Shown: one piece after another, positions 18,972 through 27,474 of the stretch | Position numbering within the stretch: position 1 is the stretch's first letter | Layout of the letters: each line of letters starts with the position of its first letter | NCBI GenBank assembly: GCA_026393075.1 | Contig: JAPLAW010000028.1 | Location: forward strand, 26,097 to 90,096 | Source of the DNA: Actinomycetota bacterium | GTDB taxonomy: Bacteria; Actinomycetota; Actinomycetes; Nanopelagicales; Nanopelagicaceae | Reading direction: 5' to 3' | Length of the DNA stretch: 64,000 nt | Program-made: the position numbers and the translations under genes | Notes under the pieces: generated by a model | The model's database searches: none | Seen by the model: only the letters and a program-made list of their open reading frames with translations | What the model was told of the DNA's origin: nothing

Positions 18972-20363
18972 TTATTCGTCATCCTTCTTTCTTGCCTCAG
19001 TTTGCCAGTTCGCTACTACTTCTTGGGCTATTTCTTCAAAATGTTCGGCTCGGGATGCTTTCACCAACAACACATCACCTGATTGCATCTGATTTAAAAG
19101 TGAAACGACTGAATTCTTATCATCTAGTTCATGAACTTTTGTTTCGCTTTTACTTGGAACTCCCTGGCTATAAGCAGGCATCGAAACTGTTAGTAGGTGA
19201 TCAACACCTAAATCGCTAACTAATTTTCCGATCGTGGCATGATCTGATTCCTCAGCTGGTCCCAATTCATGCATTTTTCCTAACACTGCCCAGGATGAGC
19301 CACCACGTTCTTGCGCAAACAGAGCCAACGTTCGTAGAGCTGCAGCCATTGATTCCGGGTTAGCGTTATATGAATCATTAATCATCAAGCGGCCATCTAA
19401 TTCAAAAATTTCCATTCGCCACTTACTAGCAAGTTCAGCCATTGAAAGAGCGCCGGCGATTTGATCTACCGATAATCCCAACGCACTTGAAATGGCGGCA
19501 GCGGCTAGGGCATTAGGAATTTGATGTAGTCCGACTAGGCGCATGCCGACTGCTGCGCGACCAGATTTGGTAACTAAATCAAAGTGCGGACGACCTTCAC
19601 GAATTTCAACATCAGCAGCCCGCACATTGCAATCACTGCGTTCGCCAAAAGTTAGCACTGCTACCCCATCGGCAACTTTCATAGCAGGTGTAAATTGATC
19701 ATACGTTCCAAGGATTGCCGTACCGCCACTGATTAGTGAAGTAATTAACTCTGATTTAGCCTGGGCTATTGCTTCGCGAGAACCAAATTCGCCAATATGT
19801 GCGTTGCCGACTTTTAGCACCGCACCAATTTTTGGTTTAGCGATTTCGCAAAGTGCTGAGATATCGCCAATATGTCGAGCGCCCATTTCAACGATGCAGT
19901 ACTTAGTTTGCTCATTGCACTCCAATATTGTGAGTGGCACGCCCAATTCGTTATTGAATGAGCCAACTGGTGCCACAGTTTCACCAACTGAAGAAAGTAT
20001 GTAGTTCAGTAGATCCTTTGTAGTTGTTTTACCTTGTGAGCCAGTGATTCCGATAACCGTTAAATTCTCTAACTGCACTCGGGCGAATTTGGCTAGATCT
20101 GCCACTGCCTGCATAACATCTGAGACAACTACGCAAGGTTGCTCAATTACCTGGGTAGTTAGGGCCAATACCGCCCCATTAGTGAAAGCATCAGAGCAGT
20201 ACTCGTGACCATCGGTATTTTCACCAACTAAAGCTAGAAAGAGTGAGCCAGCTTTAGCCCTGCGAGAATCAAATACTGGTGGCTGCGAGACCATAATGTT
20301 TTCATCACCATGAAGTGAGCCATTAACAATTAGTGAAATTTCACGGGCTGATAATTTGATCAT
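18972..20363 (-). CDS. murF: UDP-MurNAc-tripeptide--D-Ala-D-Ala ligase MurF
   Basis: Cytoplasmic ligase adding D-Ala-D-Ala to the UDP-MurNAc-tripeptide. Motifs are VFDSRRAKAGSLFLAL at about 28-43, ATP loop GITGSQGKTTTKDL near 105, VEMGARHIGDI, and NDSYNANPESMAAAL in the C-terminal half. Length 463 aa is normal. It overlaps murE by 4 bp (ATGA), which indicates coupled translation. Confidence 0.97.
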   Translation of the reverse strand: MIKLSAREISLIVNGSLHGDENIMVSQPPVFDSRRAKAGSLFLALVGENTDGHEYCSDAFTNGAVLALTTQVIEQPCVVVSDVMQAVADLAKFARVQLENLTVIGITGSQGKTTTKDLLNYILSSVGETVAPVGSFNNELGVPLTILECNEQTKYCIVEMGARHIGDISALCEIAKPKIGAVLKVGNAHIGEFGSREAIAQAKSELITSLISGGTAILGTYDQFTPAMKVADGVAVLTFGERSDCNVRAADVEIREGRPHFDLVTKSGRAAVGMRLVGLHQIPNALAAAAISSALGLSVDQIAGALSMAELASKWRMEIFELDGRLMINDSYNANPESMAAALRTLALFAQERGGSSWAVLGKMHELGPAEESDHATIGKLVSDLGVDHLLTVSMPAYSQGVPSKSETKVHELDDKNSVVSLLNQMQSGDVLLVKASRAEHFEEIAQEVVANWQTEARKKDDE

Positions 20364-21853
20364 GGGGTCGCCTCTATTGCCGCTGCAAGCACTAAACGAT
20401 CATCAAAGTTATGCTTTACGCCGGCAATCTCCTGGCCTGGTTCGTGTCCTTTTCCTAGGAGTACAACAACATCACCAGGTTTTGCAGCTGCTACCGCAAT
20501 TTCAATCGCTCGTTTACGATCGAGCTCGATCGCACTTGTAGCAGGCAAAGTTAAACCAGAAACCATATCTTTTACGATCGATGCTGGGTCTTCACTTCGG
20601 GGATTATCACTAGTAAAAATTGCCATGTCAGATCCTGCTAATAACGCAGCGCCCATTAAAGGTCGCTTACTTTTGTCTCGATCTCCACCGCAGCCTAGGA
20701 GTGCGATAACTTTTCCAGAAGTGCTTTTCCGTAGAGTTTCCAAAACACTTGTTACCGAATCTGGTGAGTGTGCGTAATCAACTAGTGCAGTAAATGACTG
20801 ACCGAGATCAACTTTTTCAAGTCGGCCTTCGGCGCCGATAAGCGATGGCGTAATGGCTGCAATATCGATTGGATCAATTCCGCTGGCAACGCAAATTGCT
20901 ATCGCCATTAGCAGGTTATCTAAATTGAATTCGCCTACTAATTTCGTCGTTGTCTCAATTAAGATACCGCCAGCACCTCTGATTGCAAGCTCGGTACTGT
21001 GAGCGCCAGTTTCAATTCTCTCAAAATACCAATCTGCGGATTTCGTATTGCGCGAAATTGAAACGACTGGCAATTCTTGAATTTCCAACAACTTCTTTGC
21101 CCAAGTTGAATCGATATTTATATAGGCAGTATCGGCATATTTATAGCTAAATAGGGCTGCTTTTGCAGCAAAGTAGGAATCCATATTGCCATGGAAATCC
21201 AAGTGATCTTGTGACAAATTAGTAAAGGCTGCAATATCAAAATGTGAGCCACCGATACGATTCAAAGAAACTGCGTGGCTAGAAACTTCCATAAATAGAT
21301 TGCGCATATGTCGCTCACGCATTACGGCAGCTAAAGATTGCAGTTCCGGCGCCTCCGGAGTGGTACGGAGCGCTTGAACCACTTCATCGCCAATTCGAGT
21401 CTCAACTGTGCCGACTAAGCCACTTTGTCTGCCAGCTACCATCGCTATTTGATGAAGAAGAGTTGTTACGGTGGTTTTGCCATTAGTGCCAGTCACCCCA
21501 ACGCTAAACATGTCGCGCATTGGTTCATTGTGTAACCAAGCTGCAATCACACCTGCAGCAGCTCGAGGGTCAGCAACTACTAAAACTGGCAGATCGGTAA
21601 TTAAAGCAGCGCCTACTTCGTCAGTTAGTACGGCAACGGCGCCATTTAGTTTTGCATTACCCGCATAAGTTGCTCCGTGAACTTTTGCGCCAGCAACAGC
21701 GACAAACAAATCACCAGCCTCAATTTGGTGTGAATCTATCGAGACGCCAGTGATTGCAATATTTTCTAAATCTGGATACTTTGAAAACGCTGAAGTAAGT
21801 TCACCGACCGCACGAAGATTTCGTCCAGGAATTGGATCGTGTGGTCGTAACAT
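20360..21853 (-). CDS. murE: UDP-MurNAc-L-alanyl-D-glutamate--2,6-diaminopimelate ligase MurE
   Basis: Adds the third residue of the peptidoglycan stem peptide. ATP loop VGVTGTNGKTTVTTLLH; central motifs FTNLSQDHLDFHGNMDSY and DYAHSPDSV. The amino-acid selectivity loop reads SDNPRSEDP; the DNPR form marks meso-diaminopimelate enzymes, so this cell wall should contain meso-DAP. I take the ATG at 21853 (MLRPHDPIPG), 1 bp after the ftsI stop. A further upstream in-frame start at 21907 would add 18 basic residues that lie inside the ftsI reading frame and looks spurious. Length then is 497 aa, normal. Confidence 0.96.
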   Translation of the reverse strand: MLRPHDPIPGRNLRAVGELTSAFSKYPDLENIAITGVSIDSHQIEAGDLFVAVAGAKVHGATYAGNAKLNGAVAVLTDEVGAALITDLPVLVVADPRAAAGVIAAWLHNEPMRDMFSVGVTGTNGKTTVTTLLHQIAMVAGRQSGLVGTVETRIGDEVVQALRTTPEAPELQSLAAVMRERHMRNLFMEVSSHAVSLNRIGGSHFDIAAFTNLSQDHLDFHGNMDSYFAAKAALFSYKYADTAYINIDSTWAKKLLEIQELPVVSISRNTKSADWYFERIETGAHSTELAIRGAGGILIETTTKLVGEFNLDNLLMAIAICVASGIDPIDIAAITPSLIGAEGRLEKVDLGQSFTALVDYAHSPDSVTSVLETLRKSTSGKVIALLGCGGDRDKSKRPLMGAALLAGSDMAIFTSDNPRSEDPASIVKDMVSGLTLPATSAIELDRKRAIEIAVAAAKPGDVVVLLGKGHEPGQEIAGVKHNFDDRLVLAAAIEATP

Positions 21854-21854
21854 T

Positions 21855-23681
21855 TTAGAGTGCGCCGCTCGCAGAGGTAGTTTTTGCTTGCGCTTTAGCT
21901 TTAGCAATAGCCTTGATTAATTGTTTTTCATCTAGGGCTACTGGCACAATTTTGGTGCCTGTTGGTGCAATGTGCTTTGACTCAAGTACAAATGACATCA
22001 CTTTCTTAAATACTGGTCCGCCTAGATATCCGCCCCAGTGCATTCCTTTGGGATCTTGGATAGTTACTGAAATTACATATCTAGGAGCATCAGATGGTGC
22101 GAAGCCAATGAATGAAGCCGTAAAGCCGCTATAGCAGCCACAAATATCGTTATAACGATTAGCAGTTGCAGTCTTGCCAGCCACTCGATAGCCAGGAATG
22201 GCTGCAGATGGCGCAGTTCCGTTTGCAGATACCACGCTCTCCATCATGAGGCGCACTTTGATGGCTGTTTCGGCGCTTACTACTCGCACAGTTGTGCGGG
22301 GTTTTGCGGGAGTGAAATTTCCGTTCGCTTCATTTGTTCCGGCAATAACAGTTGGCGATACTCGAACTCCATTGTTTGCAATAGTTGCAAATACGCTGGT
22401 TGCTTGCATCGCGGTCAGTGAGTATCCCTGGCCGAAAGCAATTGTCGGTGCTGAAGTTCCTGACCAATCTGAAACCGGACGGAGAATGCCACGTGATTCG
22501 CCAGGGAGCCCTGAACCAGTACTTTCTCCGATACCAAATTTACTCAAGTAATCGTGTAACTGATTATTAGTAAGTTTCTCGCCTATCTGAATTGTGCCGG
22601 TGTTACTAGAAACTGCCAAAATACCTGAAGTTGTTAATCGCCAGTCTGCGTGATTTTTATGATCATGGAATTTAGAGCCACCGCGCTTTAATACATCAGG
22701 AACCGTGAAAACAGTTGTTGGCGTAACTTTATTTTCTTCAATAGCAGCAGCAACCGTCATAATTTTTCCAGTTGAGCCTGGCTCATAAACATCTTGCACT
22801 GACGGGTTACGCATTGCCGCGAGTGAAACACTGTCACGATTATTTAAATTGAAGGTAGGTGCTGTTGCATGAGCCAGAATTGCGCCAGTTTTTGGGTCCA
22901 TGACAATTACAGTTCCGCTACTTGCATTGGCTGACTTAACCGCTTCGGCTATAGCTTTTGAGGCCACCCACTGAATATCGCGATCAATAGTCAATCGAAT
23001 TGAGGTTCCAGCTTTAGCTGCAATGATCTCCGATTGAGAACCGGGAATTTCAGCACCATAACCATTTGCGTATGAATATTTGCCATTGGTGCCGGTGATA
23101 ATTGAATTCATGCTTGATTCCAAGCCAGTTGCGCCATTACCTTCTTGATTAACAAAGCCAATTAAGGAAGCCACCAAAGAGCCAGATGGATACTCGCGGA
23201 TGTAGGCGCGCTCTGGATAGAAAGCTGTTATACGTTGATCGAAATCTTTAGGTTCTAAAGCACTGTTGTGTTCTGCAATGGCTTTCTTTAAAGCACTCCA
23301 AACAGCAGGCTTGGCATTGCGATAGATCAATTTCCACTTTAATTCACCGGTATATAGATTTTTAAGTTCTGAAACCGGCATTCCCAAAATAGGAGAAGTA
23401 AATTTGGCGGTAAAAGCTGGATTTGAAATCGCACTCTGATCAACCACGATATTGATGGCATTTACGCTTTTTGCTAGCGCAACGCCATTTACATCGGTGA
23501 TAGTGCCGCGAGGCGCTTGTAGCGTCGCCACATTTTCCATCTCGTTTACTGCCCAAGTCCTAATTGAGTTAGCAGTAATTACCTGCACCCAAATAACCTT
23601 TGCGACGAAAATCGCCATAAAAATTAAAGTCAGCACAATTAAGACTTGAATGCGCTTACGAACTAGAGCGAAATTACCCAA
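21855..23681 (-). CDS. ftsI: Peptidoglycan D,D-transpeptidase FtsI (PBP3 type)
   Basis: Class B penicillin-binding protein cross-linking septal peptidoglycan. One membrane segment near residues 12-34, a dimerisation/pedestal domain, then the transpeptidase domain with S303 in EPGSTGKI (SxxK) and the SSNTG motif (SxN). The third box reads K503-T-A-T instead of the usual KTGT. The start is a TTG at 23681 (LGNFALVRKR) with GGAGG 5 nt upstream; a more upstream start at 23726 would read through the ftsL coding region with no ribosome site. Length 608 aa. It overlaps ftsL by 8 bp. Confidence 0.94.
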   Translation of the reverse strand: MGNFALVRKRIQVLIVLTLIFMAIFVAKVIWVQVITANSIRTWAVNEMENVATLQAPRGTITDVNGVALAKSVNAINIVVDQSAISNPAFTAKFTSPILGMPVSELKNLYTGELKWKLIYRNAKPAVWSALKKAIAEHNSALEPKDFDQRITAFYPERAYIREYPSGSLVASLIGFVNQEGNGATGLESSMNSIITGTNGKYSYANGYGAEIPGSQSEIIAAKAGTSIRLTIDRDIQWVASKAIAEAVKSANASSGTVIVMDPKTGAILAHATAPTFNLNNRDSVSLAAMRNPSVQDVYEPGSTGKIMTVAAAIEENKVTPTTVFTVPDVLKRGGSKFHDHKNHADWRLTTSGILAVSSNTGTIQIGEKLTNNQLHDYLSKFGIGESTGSGLPGESRGILRPVSDWSGTSAPTIAFGQGYSLTAMQATSVFATIANNGVRVSPTVIAGTNEANGNFTPAKPRTTVRVVSAETAIKVRLMMESVVSANGTAPSAAIPGYRVAGKTATANRYNDICGCYSGFTASFIGFAPSDAPRYVISVTIQDPKGMHWGGYLGGPVFKKVMSFVLESKHIAPTGTKIVPVALDEKQLIKAIAKAKAQAKTTSASGAL

Positions 23682-24093
23682 TTGAGCCTCCAGCAACTGC
23701 TTCAGCTTCAGGAACCAGAGGTTCATCGAGATTTAGAAATGCCGGAGTTGCAGATGGTTTCATGCCCATCTCGGTTGCTGCGGCAGCAAGTGCAATAGGT
23801 GATGAGATTCGATCTAACTGGCGTATATATGCTTCTCGCTGATCAGTTAGTAAACGTGCCTCAAGTTGTAACTTTGAAAGTTTGAACGCGTCTTGTGCAA
23901 GCAAAGTATTGATAAAGAGAAGTGCAACCAGACCAAGTGCCCCAATGCCAGTTAAGAATAGAATGAAAACTTTTTGGTCAGCTCGCTTGTCGATGTCAAT
24001 CTTCGGCACTAGACGAAGGGCGACTTCCGAAGATCGTTCAATTACTTTCTGCTTTGATCGGCTGATTGCTGGAGCGAGTGCTGTAATTGCCAT
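23674..24093 (-). CDS. ftsL: FtsL-like septum formation protein
   Basis: Small bitopic protein of 139 aa in the ftsL position between rsmH and ftsI. A cytoplasmic N-terminus of about 40 residues is followed by a membrane segment (about 43-64, VFILFLTGIGALGLVALLF) and a coiled-coil-like stretch (about 68-100, AFKLSKLQLEARLLTDQREAY). The rest is short and Pro/Ala rich. FtsL sequences diverge strongly, so the call rests on topology and location. It overlaps rsmH by 1 bp and the ftsI start by 8 bp. Confidence 0.85.
   Translation of the reverse strand: MAITALAPAISRSKQKVIERSSEVALRLVPKIDIDKRADQKVFILFLTGIGALGLVALLFINTLLAQDAFKLSKLQLEARLLTDQREAYIRQLDRISSPIALAAAATEMGMKPSATPAFLNLDEPLVPEAEAVAGGSIG
23687..23691 (-). 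promoter_or_regulatory. Ribosome binding site that fixes the ftsI TTG start
   Basis: Minus-strand GGAGG lies within the last codons of ftsL, 5 nt before TTG at 23681. It is the only good Shine-Dalgarno near the 5' end of ftsI and decides for the TTG over the longer open frame. Confidence 0.7.
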
Positions 24094-25037
24094 TATGCGG
24101 CCAACCGTTCTATTGCACGTAGACGAACAGATTGCGCACGCGAGTTCGCGGCAATCTCTGCTTCACTTGGGAGAACCGAACCGCGAACCACTAGAGCGAA
24201 CTTCGCAGCGAATTCAGGTAGATCAATTGGCAAATCACGTGGCGTACCTGACGTTGTAGCTTGAGTGAAAATCTCTTTTACGATGCGATCTTCAAGTGAT
24301 TGGAATGACATCACTACTAGACGGCCGCCAACTTTGAGCAATTCAAGTGCTTGCGGAATAGCACGGTTAACTGCGCCAAGTTCATCGTTGGTTTCAATGC
24401 GAAGTGCTTGGAAAGTGCGCTTAGCTGGATTGCCACCAGTACGACGGGTTGCTGCCGGAATGCTCTCTTTAACCAAGGTAGCTAGCTGAGCAGTTGAATT
24501 AAGCGGTGCCTTAGCTCGCTCTTTAACAATGTTTTCAACGATACGTGTTGCGAATTTTTCTTCACCGTAGGTGCGCAGAATTCGCACTAAATCACCTGGG
24601 GTGTATGTGTTAACAATTTCGCTGGCAGTTATTCCAGTTGATCGATCCATGCGCATATCAAGGGGCGCATCTTGTGAATAAGAAAAACCACGATCACTCT
24701 GATCAAGCTGCATTGATGAAACACCTAGATCAAAGAGAATTCCGTCAACTTGTTCAAAACCAAAACTATTTACTACATCTGTTATTTCATCAAAGATTGC
24801 GTGGCTTACCATTGCGCGATTCTCAAATTTAGCTAAACGATTCTTCGCTTTTACAATTGCATCTAGATCACGATCAATTCCAATTAAAACTAAATTTGGA
24901 TTTGATTCAAGTAATGCTTCGCTATGTCCGCCAAGGCCAAGAGTTGCATCAACAACAACTGGAGTTTCTGATTTATTAATTGCGGGGGTTAGCAGATCAA
25001 TGCAGGTATCTCGCATTACTGAAATATGTTCTAGCAT
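24093..25037 (-). CDS. rsmH: 16S rRNA (cytosine-1402-N4)-methyltransferase RsmH (MraW)
   Basis: SAM-dependent methyltransferase for m4Cm1402 of 16S rRNA. Motifs are LEHISVMRDTCIDLL at the N-terminus, SAM loop VDATLGLGGHSEALL, DGILFDLGVSSMQLDQ and RGFSYSQDAPLDMRMD, with ALRIETNDELGA later. I use the ATG at 25037, preceded by GGGGGA at suitable spacing; a TTG directly before it is less likely. Length 314 aa is normal. It follows a large structured leader after mraZ. Confidence 0.96.
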   Translation of the reverse strand: MLEHISVMRDTCIDLLTPAINKSETPVVVDATLGLGGHSEALLESNPNLVLIGIDRDLDAIVKAKNRLAKFENRAMVSHAIFDEITDVVNSFGFEQVDGILFDLGVSSMQLDQSDRGFSYSQDAPLDMRMDRSTGITASEIVNTYTPGDLVRILRTYGEEKFATRIVENIVKERAKAPLNSTAQLATLVKESIPAATRRTGGNPAKRTFQALRIETNDELGAVNRAIPQALELLKVGGRLVVMSFQSLEDRIVKEIFTQATTSGTPRDLPIDLPEFAAKFALVVRGSVLPSEAEIAANSRAQSVRLRAIERLAA

Positions 25038-25101
25038 CAATTCCCCCTTTCGCTAATTACTGCTTTACTGCTTGTGTTCCATGTTCTGTTTTTCGTTATC
25101 G

Positions 25102-25198
25102 CTATCTGCTCTGGTCACCGCCGGCCGACGGATTTTCTTAAACGGCACCGGGGAAGGGGCGCCGTTTTCGTAGGGTCGGCGGTGGCCAAAAGAGATAG
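25102..25198 (-). ncRNA. Structured leader RNA upstream of rsmH, candidate mraW RNA motif
   Basis: The gap between mraZ and rsmH folds into one long interrupted hairpin on the minus strand. The outer stem is CTATCT/AGATAG. A GC-rich middle stem follows (GGCCACCGCC against GGCGGTGACC, one mismatch, continued by GAC/GTC). A perfect 10-bp inner stem (AAACGGCGCC with GGTGCCGTTT, one G-U) closes the loop CCTTCCCC. Actinobacteria have a described mraW RNA motif upstream of mraW/rsmH. The position and, as I recall, the CUUCCCC loop fit it. Function is unknown for the family. Confidence 0.72.
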
Positions 25199-25206
25199 TG
25201 GATAGA

Positions 25207-25638
25207 TCAAAAGAGACCTGGGAACACCTCCTCGGAAACTTCAGCGAATCCCTTTTCGCGATCGCTTAGGTATTGGTTCCAAGAAGTTGAGTCCCAAATC
25301 TCAACGCGAGTATTTGCGCCGATAACAACGCAATCGCGATCAAGGCCGGCATAGGTACGAAGTGCTTGCGGAATAGTTATGCGACCTTGACGATCAGGAA
25401 TTTCATCGTGCGCGCCAGCAAACATCACGCGCATGTAGTCACGTGCACCTTTAACAGTTACAGGTGCTTGTCGTAGTTGTTCAGTAAGAGTTGCGAATTC
25501 AGCTGATGGAAATACATAAAGACAACGCTCTTGGCCCTTAGTAATTACTAGGCCGGCGGAAAGATCTTCGCGGAACTTGGCAGGAAGGATTAAGCGACCT
25601 TTTTCATCAAGGCGAGGCTCGTGAGTGCCGAGAAACAT
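25207..25638 (-). CDS. mraZ: Transcriptional regulator MraZ
   Basis: AbrB-like DNA-binding protein that controls the dcw cluster. The start is the ATG at 25638 ([19 protein letters not shown]), the universal MraZ N-terminus, with GGGGGAG 5 nt upstream; an in-frame TTG 18 bp further up is ignored. Two SpoVT-AbrB-like repeats are visible: [14 protein letters not shown] (first) and [18 protein letters not shown] (second). Length 143 aa is normal. An array of its presumed binding boxes lies 37-93 bp upstream, which suggests autoregulation. Confidence 0.96.
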   Translation of the reverse strand: MFLGTHEPRLDEKGRLILPAKFREDLSAGLVITKGQERCLYVFPSAEFATLTEQLRQAPVTVKGARDYMRVMFAGAHDEIPDRQGRITIPQALRTYAGLDRDCVVIGANTRVEIWDSTSWNQYLSDREKGFAEVSEEVFPGLF

Positions 25639-25674
25639 GAGCTCCCCCTTCCCCAAGGTTTGAATGCTCTAGTT

Positions 25675-25731
25675 CCCCACTTTACTCCCTTTTACTCCAT
25701 TTACAACCACCCTTCGCCACTTATTTCCCCA
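25675..25731 (-). promoter_or_regulatory. MraZ box array upstream of the dcw cluster
   Basis: Read on the minus strand, pentamers TGGGG, TGGCG, TGGTT, TGGAG, GGGAG and TGGGG begin at 25731, 25719, 25709, 25699, 25689 and 25679. Five of them are exactly 10 bp apart and the first is 12 bp further out. MraZ is known to bind TGGGN-type direct repeats with 5-bp spacers. A possible promoter (TTGTAA, 16 bp, TAAAGT) lies inside the array, so binding should block transcription. Confidence 0.75.
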
Positions 25732-25809
25732 ATCCCCCCTTTTTATGGGCAGATCCCTCCACTTGTTTTCTTGGCTCTCCCCACTAATTGGGCAAGGTCT
25801 AGCGGGCAT

Positions 25810-25834
25810 AAAAAAAGACCCCGGTTAGGGGGCC
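25810..25834 (-). terminator. Intrinsic terminator of the dnaE2-dinB-DUF3040 unit
   Basis: On the minus strand GGCCCC and GGGGTC pair around CTAACC and are followed at once by seven T residues. It lies 23 bp after the DUF3040 stop and just upstream of the dcw promoter region, insulating the two same-strand units. Confidence 0.85.
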
Positions 25835-25856
25835 TTGATTTGATTACGACTACGAA

Positions 25857-26228
25857 TTAATCGATTGGATTTGGTCCACGGTTATCCCAGCGATCATCCA
25901 TACGCTCTTTAAAGCCTTTTTTAGCTGGCTTTGCGGGGCGTTGACCCTTGGCGATTGCTTCAACTTTGCCCTTTAGGCCGGCAGCTAAAATCGATAAACC
26001 GGTCAAGCAGATTAGGAATCCGACCCAACTAATTGGATAGATCTTGCTAAATACGCCACCGAAAACAGCGCCAAAACCGGCAAAGAATAAGACAACTGCT
26101 AGACCTAAATTACGGCGGCTTGATTTTGTCGGAGCACCAGTTAGAGCTGAAACTAGGCGTGGGTCATCGACCAACATGGCCTTTTCCATCTGGGCCAGTA
26201 GCTTCTCTTCACGCTCCGAAAGTGGCAT
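25857..26228 (-). CDS. DUF3040 family membrane protein
   Basis: Small actinobacterial membrane protein of unknown function. The start ATG at 26228 gives MPLSEREEKLLAQMEKAM, the conserved DUF3040 N-terminus; upstream in-frame codons are not conserved. Two hydrophobic segments (about 43-60 and 65-82) follow a charged N-terminal region. The C-terminus is basic and Pro-rich. A TATTGT hexamer ends 6 nt before the ATG with no Shine-Dalgarno, so it may be expressed as a leaderless message besides reading through from dinB. No function can be given. Confidence 0.88.
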   Translation of the reverse strand: MPLSEREEKLLAQMEKAMLVDDPRLVSALTGAPTKSSRRNLGLAVVLFFAGFGAVFGGVFSKIYPISWVGFLICLTGLSILAAGLKGKVEAIAKGQRPAKPAKKGFKERMDDRWDNRGPNPID

Positions 26229-26234
26229 AAGGCC

Positions 26235-26240
26235 ACAATA
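26235..26240 (-). promoter_or_regulatory. Candidate leaderless -10 of the DUF3040 gene
   Basis: Minus-strand TATTGT, 6 nt, then the ATG at 26228, in the 25-bp gap after dinB. If used, the gene is uncoupled from the LexA-controlled promoter. Confidence 0.55.
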
Positions 26241-26253
26241 GAACATGTGCGCC

Positions 26254-27474
26254 TTACTCGCTACTTTTTTCGTCATCTAGCGCCTTGGGATCTGCTGAGG
26301 ATTTCTCAATCAGTCGCCCTGGCCGCACGCTGCCACCGCCGAAGCGTAATTTGGCCCGATCAATAGCCGTATCTGCCTCGCGCCAGCCTTTCTCGCGGGC
26401 TCCCAACAGCAATTGCTCTGGGGCAGCTTCGCTCAAGTTATCAAGTGAGATACCAACTAGACGCAGGCGAGCACGATCAAGGTTAAGCGCTAGATAAAGT
26501 GTTTTAGCAATTTCATAAATATCGTGAGTGCTATCTATCGGCAGCGGCAAAGTTTTTGAACGCGAGATAGTTGAAAAGTCAGCGAAGCGAACTTTGATTG
26601 AAATTGTCTTGGCATAGTAATTATTTTCACGCAATCGGGCTGCTGCTTTTTCAGTAAGACGTAAGAACTCCTGCAGAATTTCTTCGGGGTCATCAATATC
26701 TTGCGCAAAAGTTTCCGCTGCCGAAATGCTTTTATCTGGTTCATTCGGAGTCACATCACGATAATCACGGCCCCAAGCTAATTCATAAAGTGAGGCACCA
26801 CTTGCTTGGCCAAGGGCCCGAATTAAAGTGGCCCGAGGTAAATTAGCAATATCGGCAACTGTGCGCAAACCTAGCCGTTCAAGGGTTTCAGCTGTCTTTG
26901 GCCCGACTCCCCAAATTGCATTTACTGGCAGCGGGTGTAAGAAATTTAGAATGCGATCTGCTGGAATTTCTAAGATGCCATTTGGTTTGCAATGACCCGA
27001 TGCTAACTTGGCAATGAACTTAGATGGCGCAATACCAACTGAACAAGTAATACCTTCGCTGGCTTCTACTTGACGACGAATCTCAACTGCAATCTCGCGA
27101 CCGGTACCTAGTAATTTACGAGCACCTGTTACATCAAGAAAAGCCTCATCGAGTGAAATTGGTTCGACTAGTGGCGTAAATGAATCAAAGATTTCCATTA
27201 CTTTTGCCGAAACTTCGGAGTAGCGGGAATGATCAGGAGTAACAAAAATTGCATGTGGCGCCATTCGCTTTGCCCGACCAACTGGCATTGCAGCACGAAT
27301 TCCATATTTACGTGCTGCGTAGTTTGCCGAGAGCACAACACCGCGCGCCCCTGCGCCAACTACAACTGCTTTTCCGCGTAGTGATGGGTCATCTCGTTCA
27401 GCAACCGAGGCATAAAAAGCATCCATATCAACATGCAAAATCGTTGCGGTGCCCTCAGTTGGTTCCGTACTCAT
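26254..27474 (-). CDS. dinB: Y-family DNA polymerase IV, DinB
   Basis: Translesion DNA polymerase. Catalytic acids are present: D16 and D18 in ILHVDMDAF, and D109-E110 in PISLDEAFLD. A helix-hairpin-helix stretch (NAIWGVGPKTAETLERLGL) and the little-finger domain follow. A beta-clamp-type motif QLLLG is at 354-358. Length 406 aa. ImuB proteins that partner DnaE2 in many actinobacteria have lost these acids; this protein has not. It overlaps the dnaE2 stop by 4 bp (ATGA), so the two polymerases are made together. Confidence 0.94.
   Translation of the reverse strand: MSTEPTEGTATILHVDMDAFYASVAERDDPSLRGKAVVVGAGARGVVLSANYAARKYGIRAAMPVGRAKRMAPHAIFVTPDHSRYSEVSAKVMEIFDSFTPLVEPISLDEAFLDVTGARKLLGTGREIAVEIRRQVEASEGITCSVGIAPSKFIAKLASGHCKPNGILEIPADRILNFLHPLPVNAIWGVGPKTAETLERLGLRTVADIANLPRATLIRALGQASGASLYELAWGRDYRDVTPNEPDKSISAAETFAQDIDDPEEILQEFLRLTEKAAARLRENNYYAKTISIKVRFADFSTISRSKTLPLPIDSTHDIYEIAKTLYLALNLDRARLRLVGISLDNLSEAAPEQLLLGAREKGWREADTAIDRAKLRFGGGSVRPGRLIEKSSADPKALDDEKSSE

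Noticed and set aside
23682..23726. Longer ftsI start at 23726
   Set aside because: Fifteen extra residues lie inside ftsL with no ribosome site, while GGAGG stands 5 nt before TTG 23681.
26254..27474. ImuB assignment for the Y-family gene beside dnaE2
   Set aside because: All catalytic acids of an active DinB are present and the length is that of DinB.
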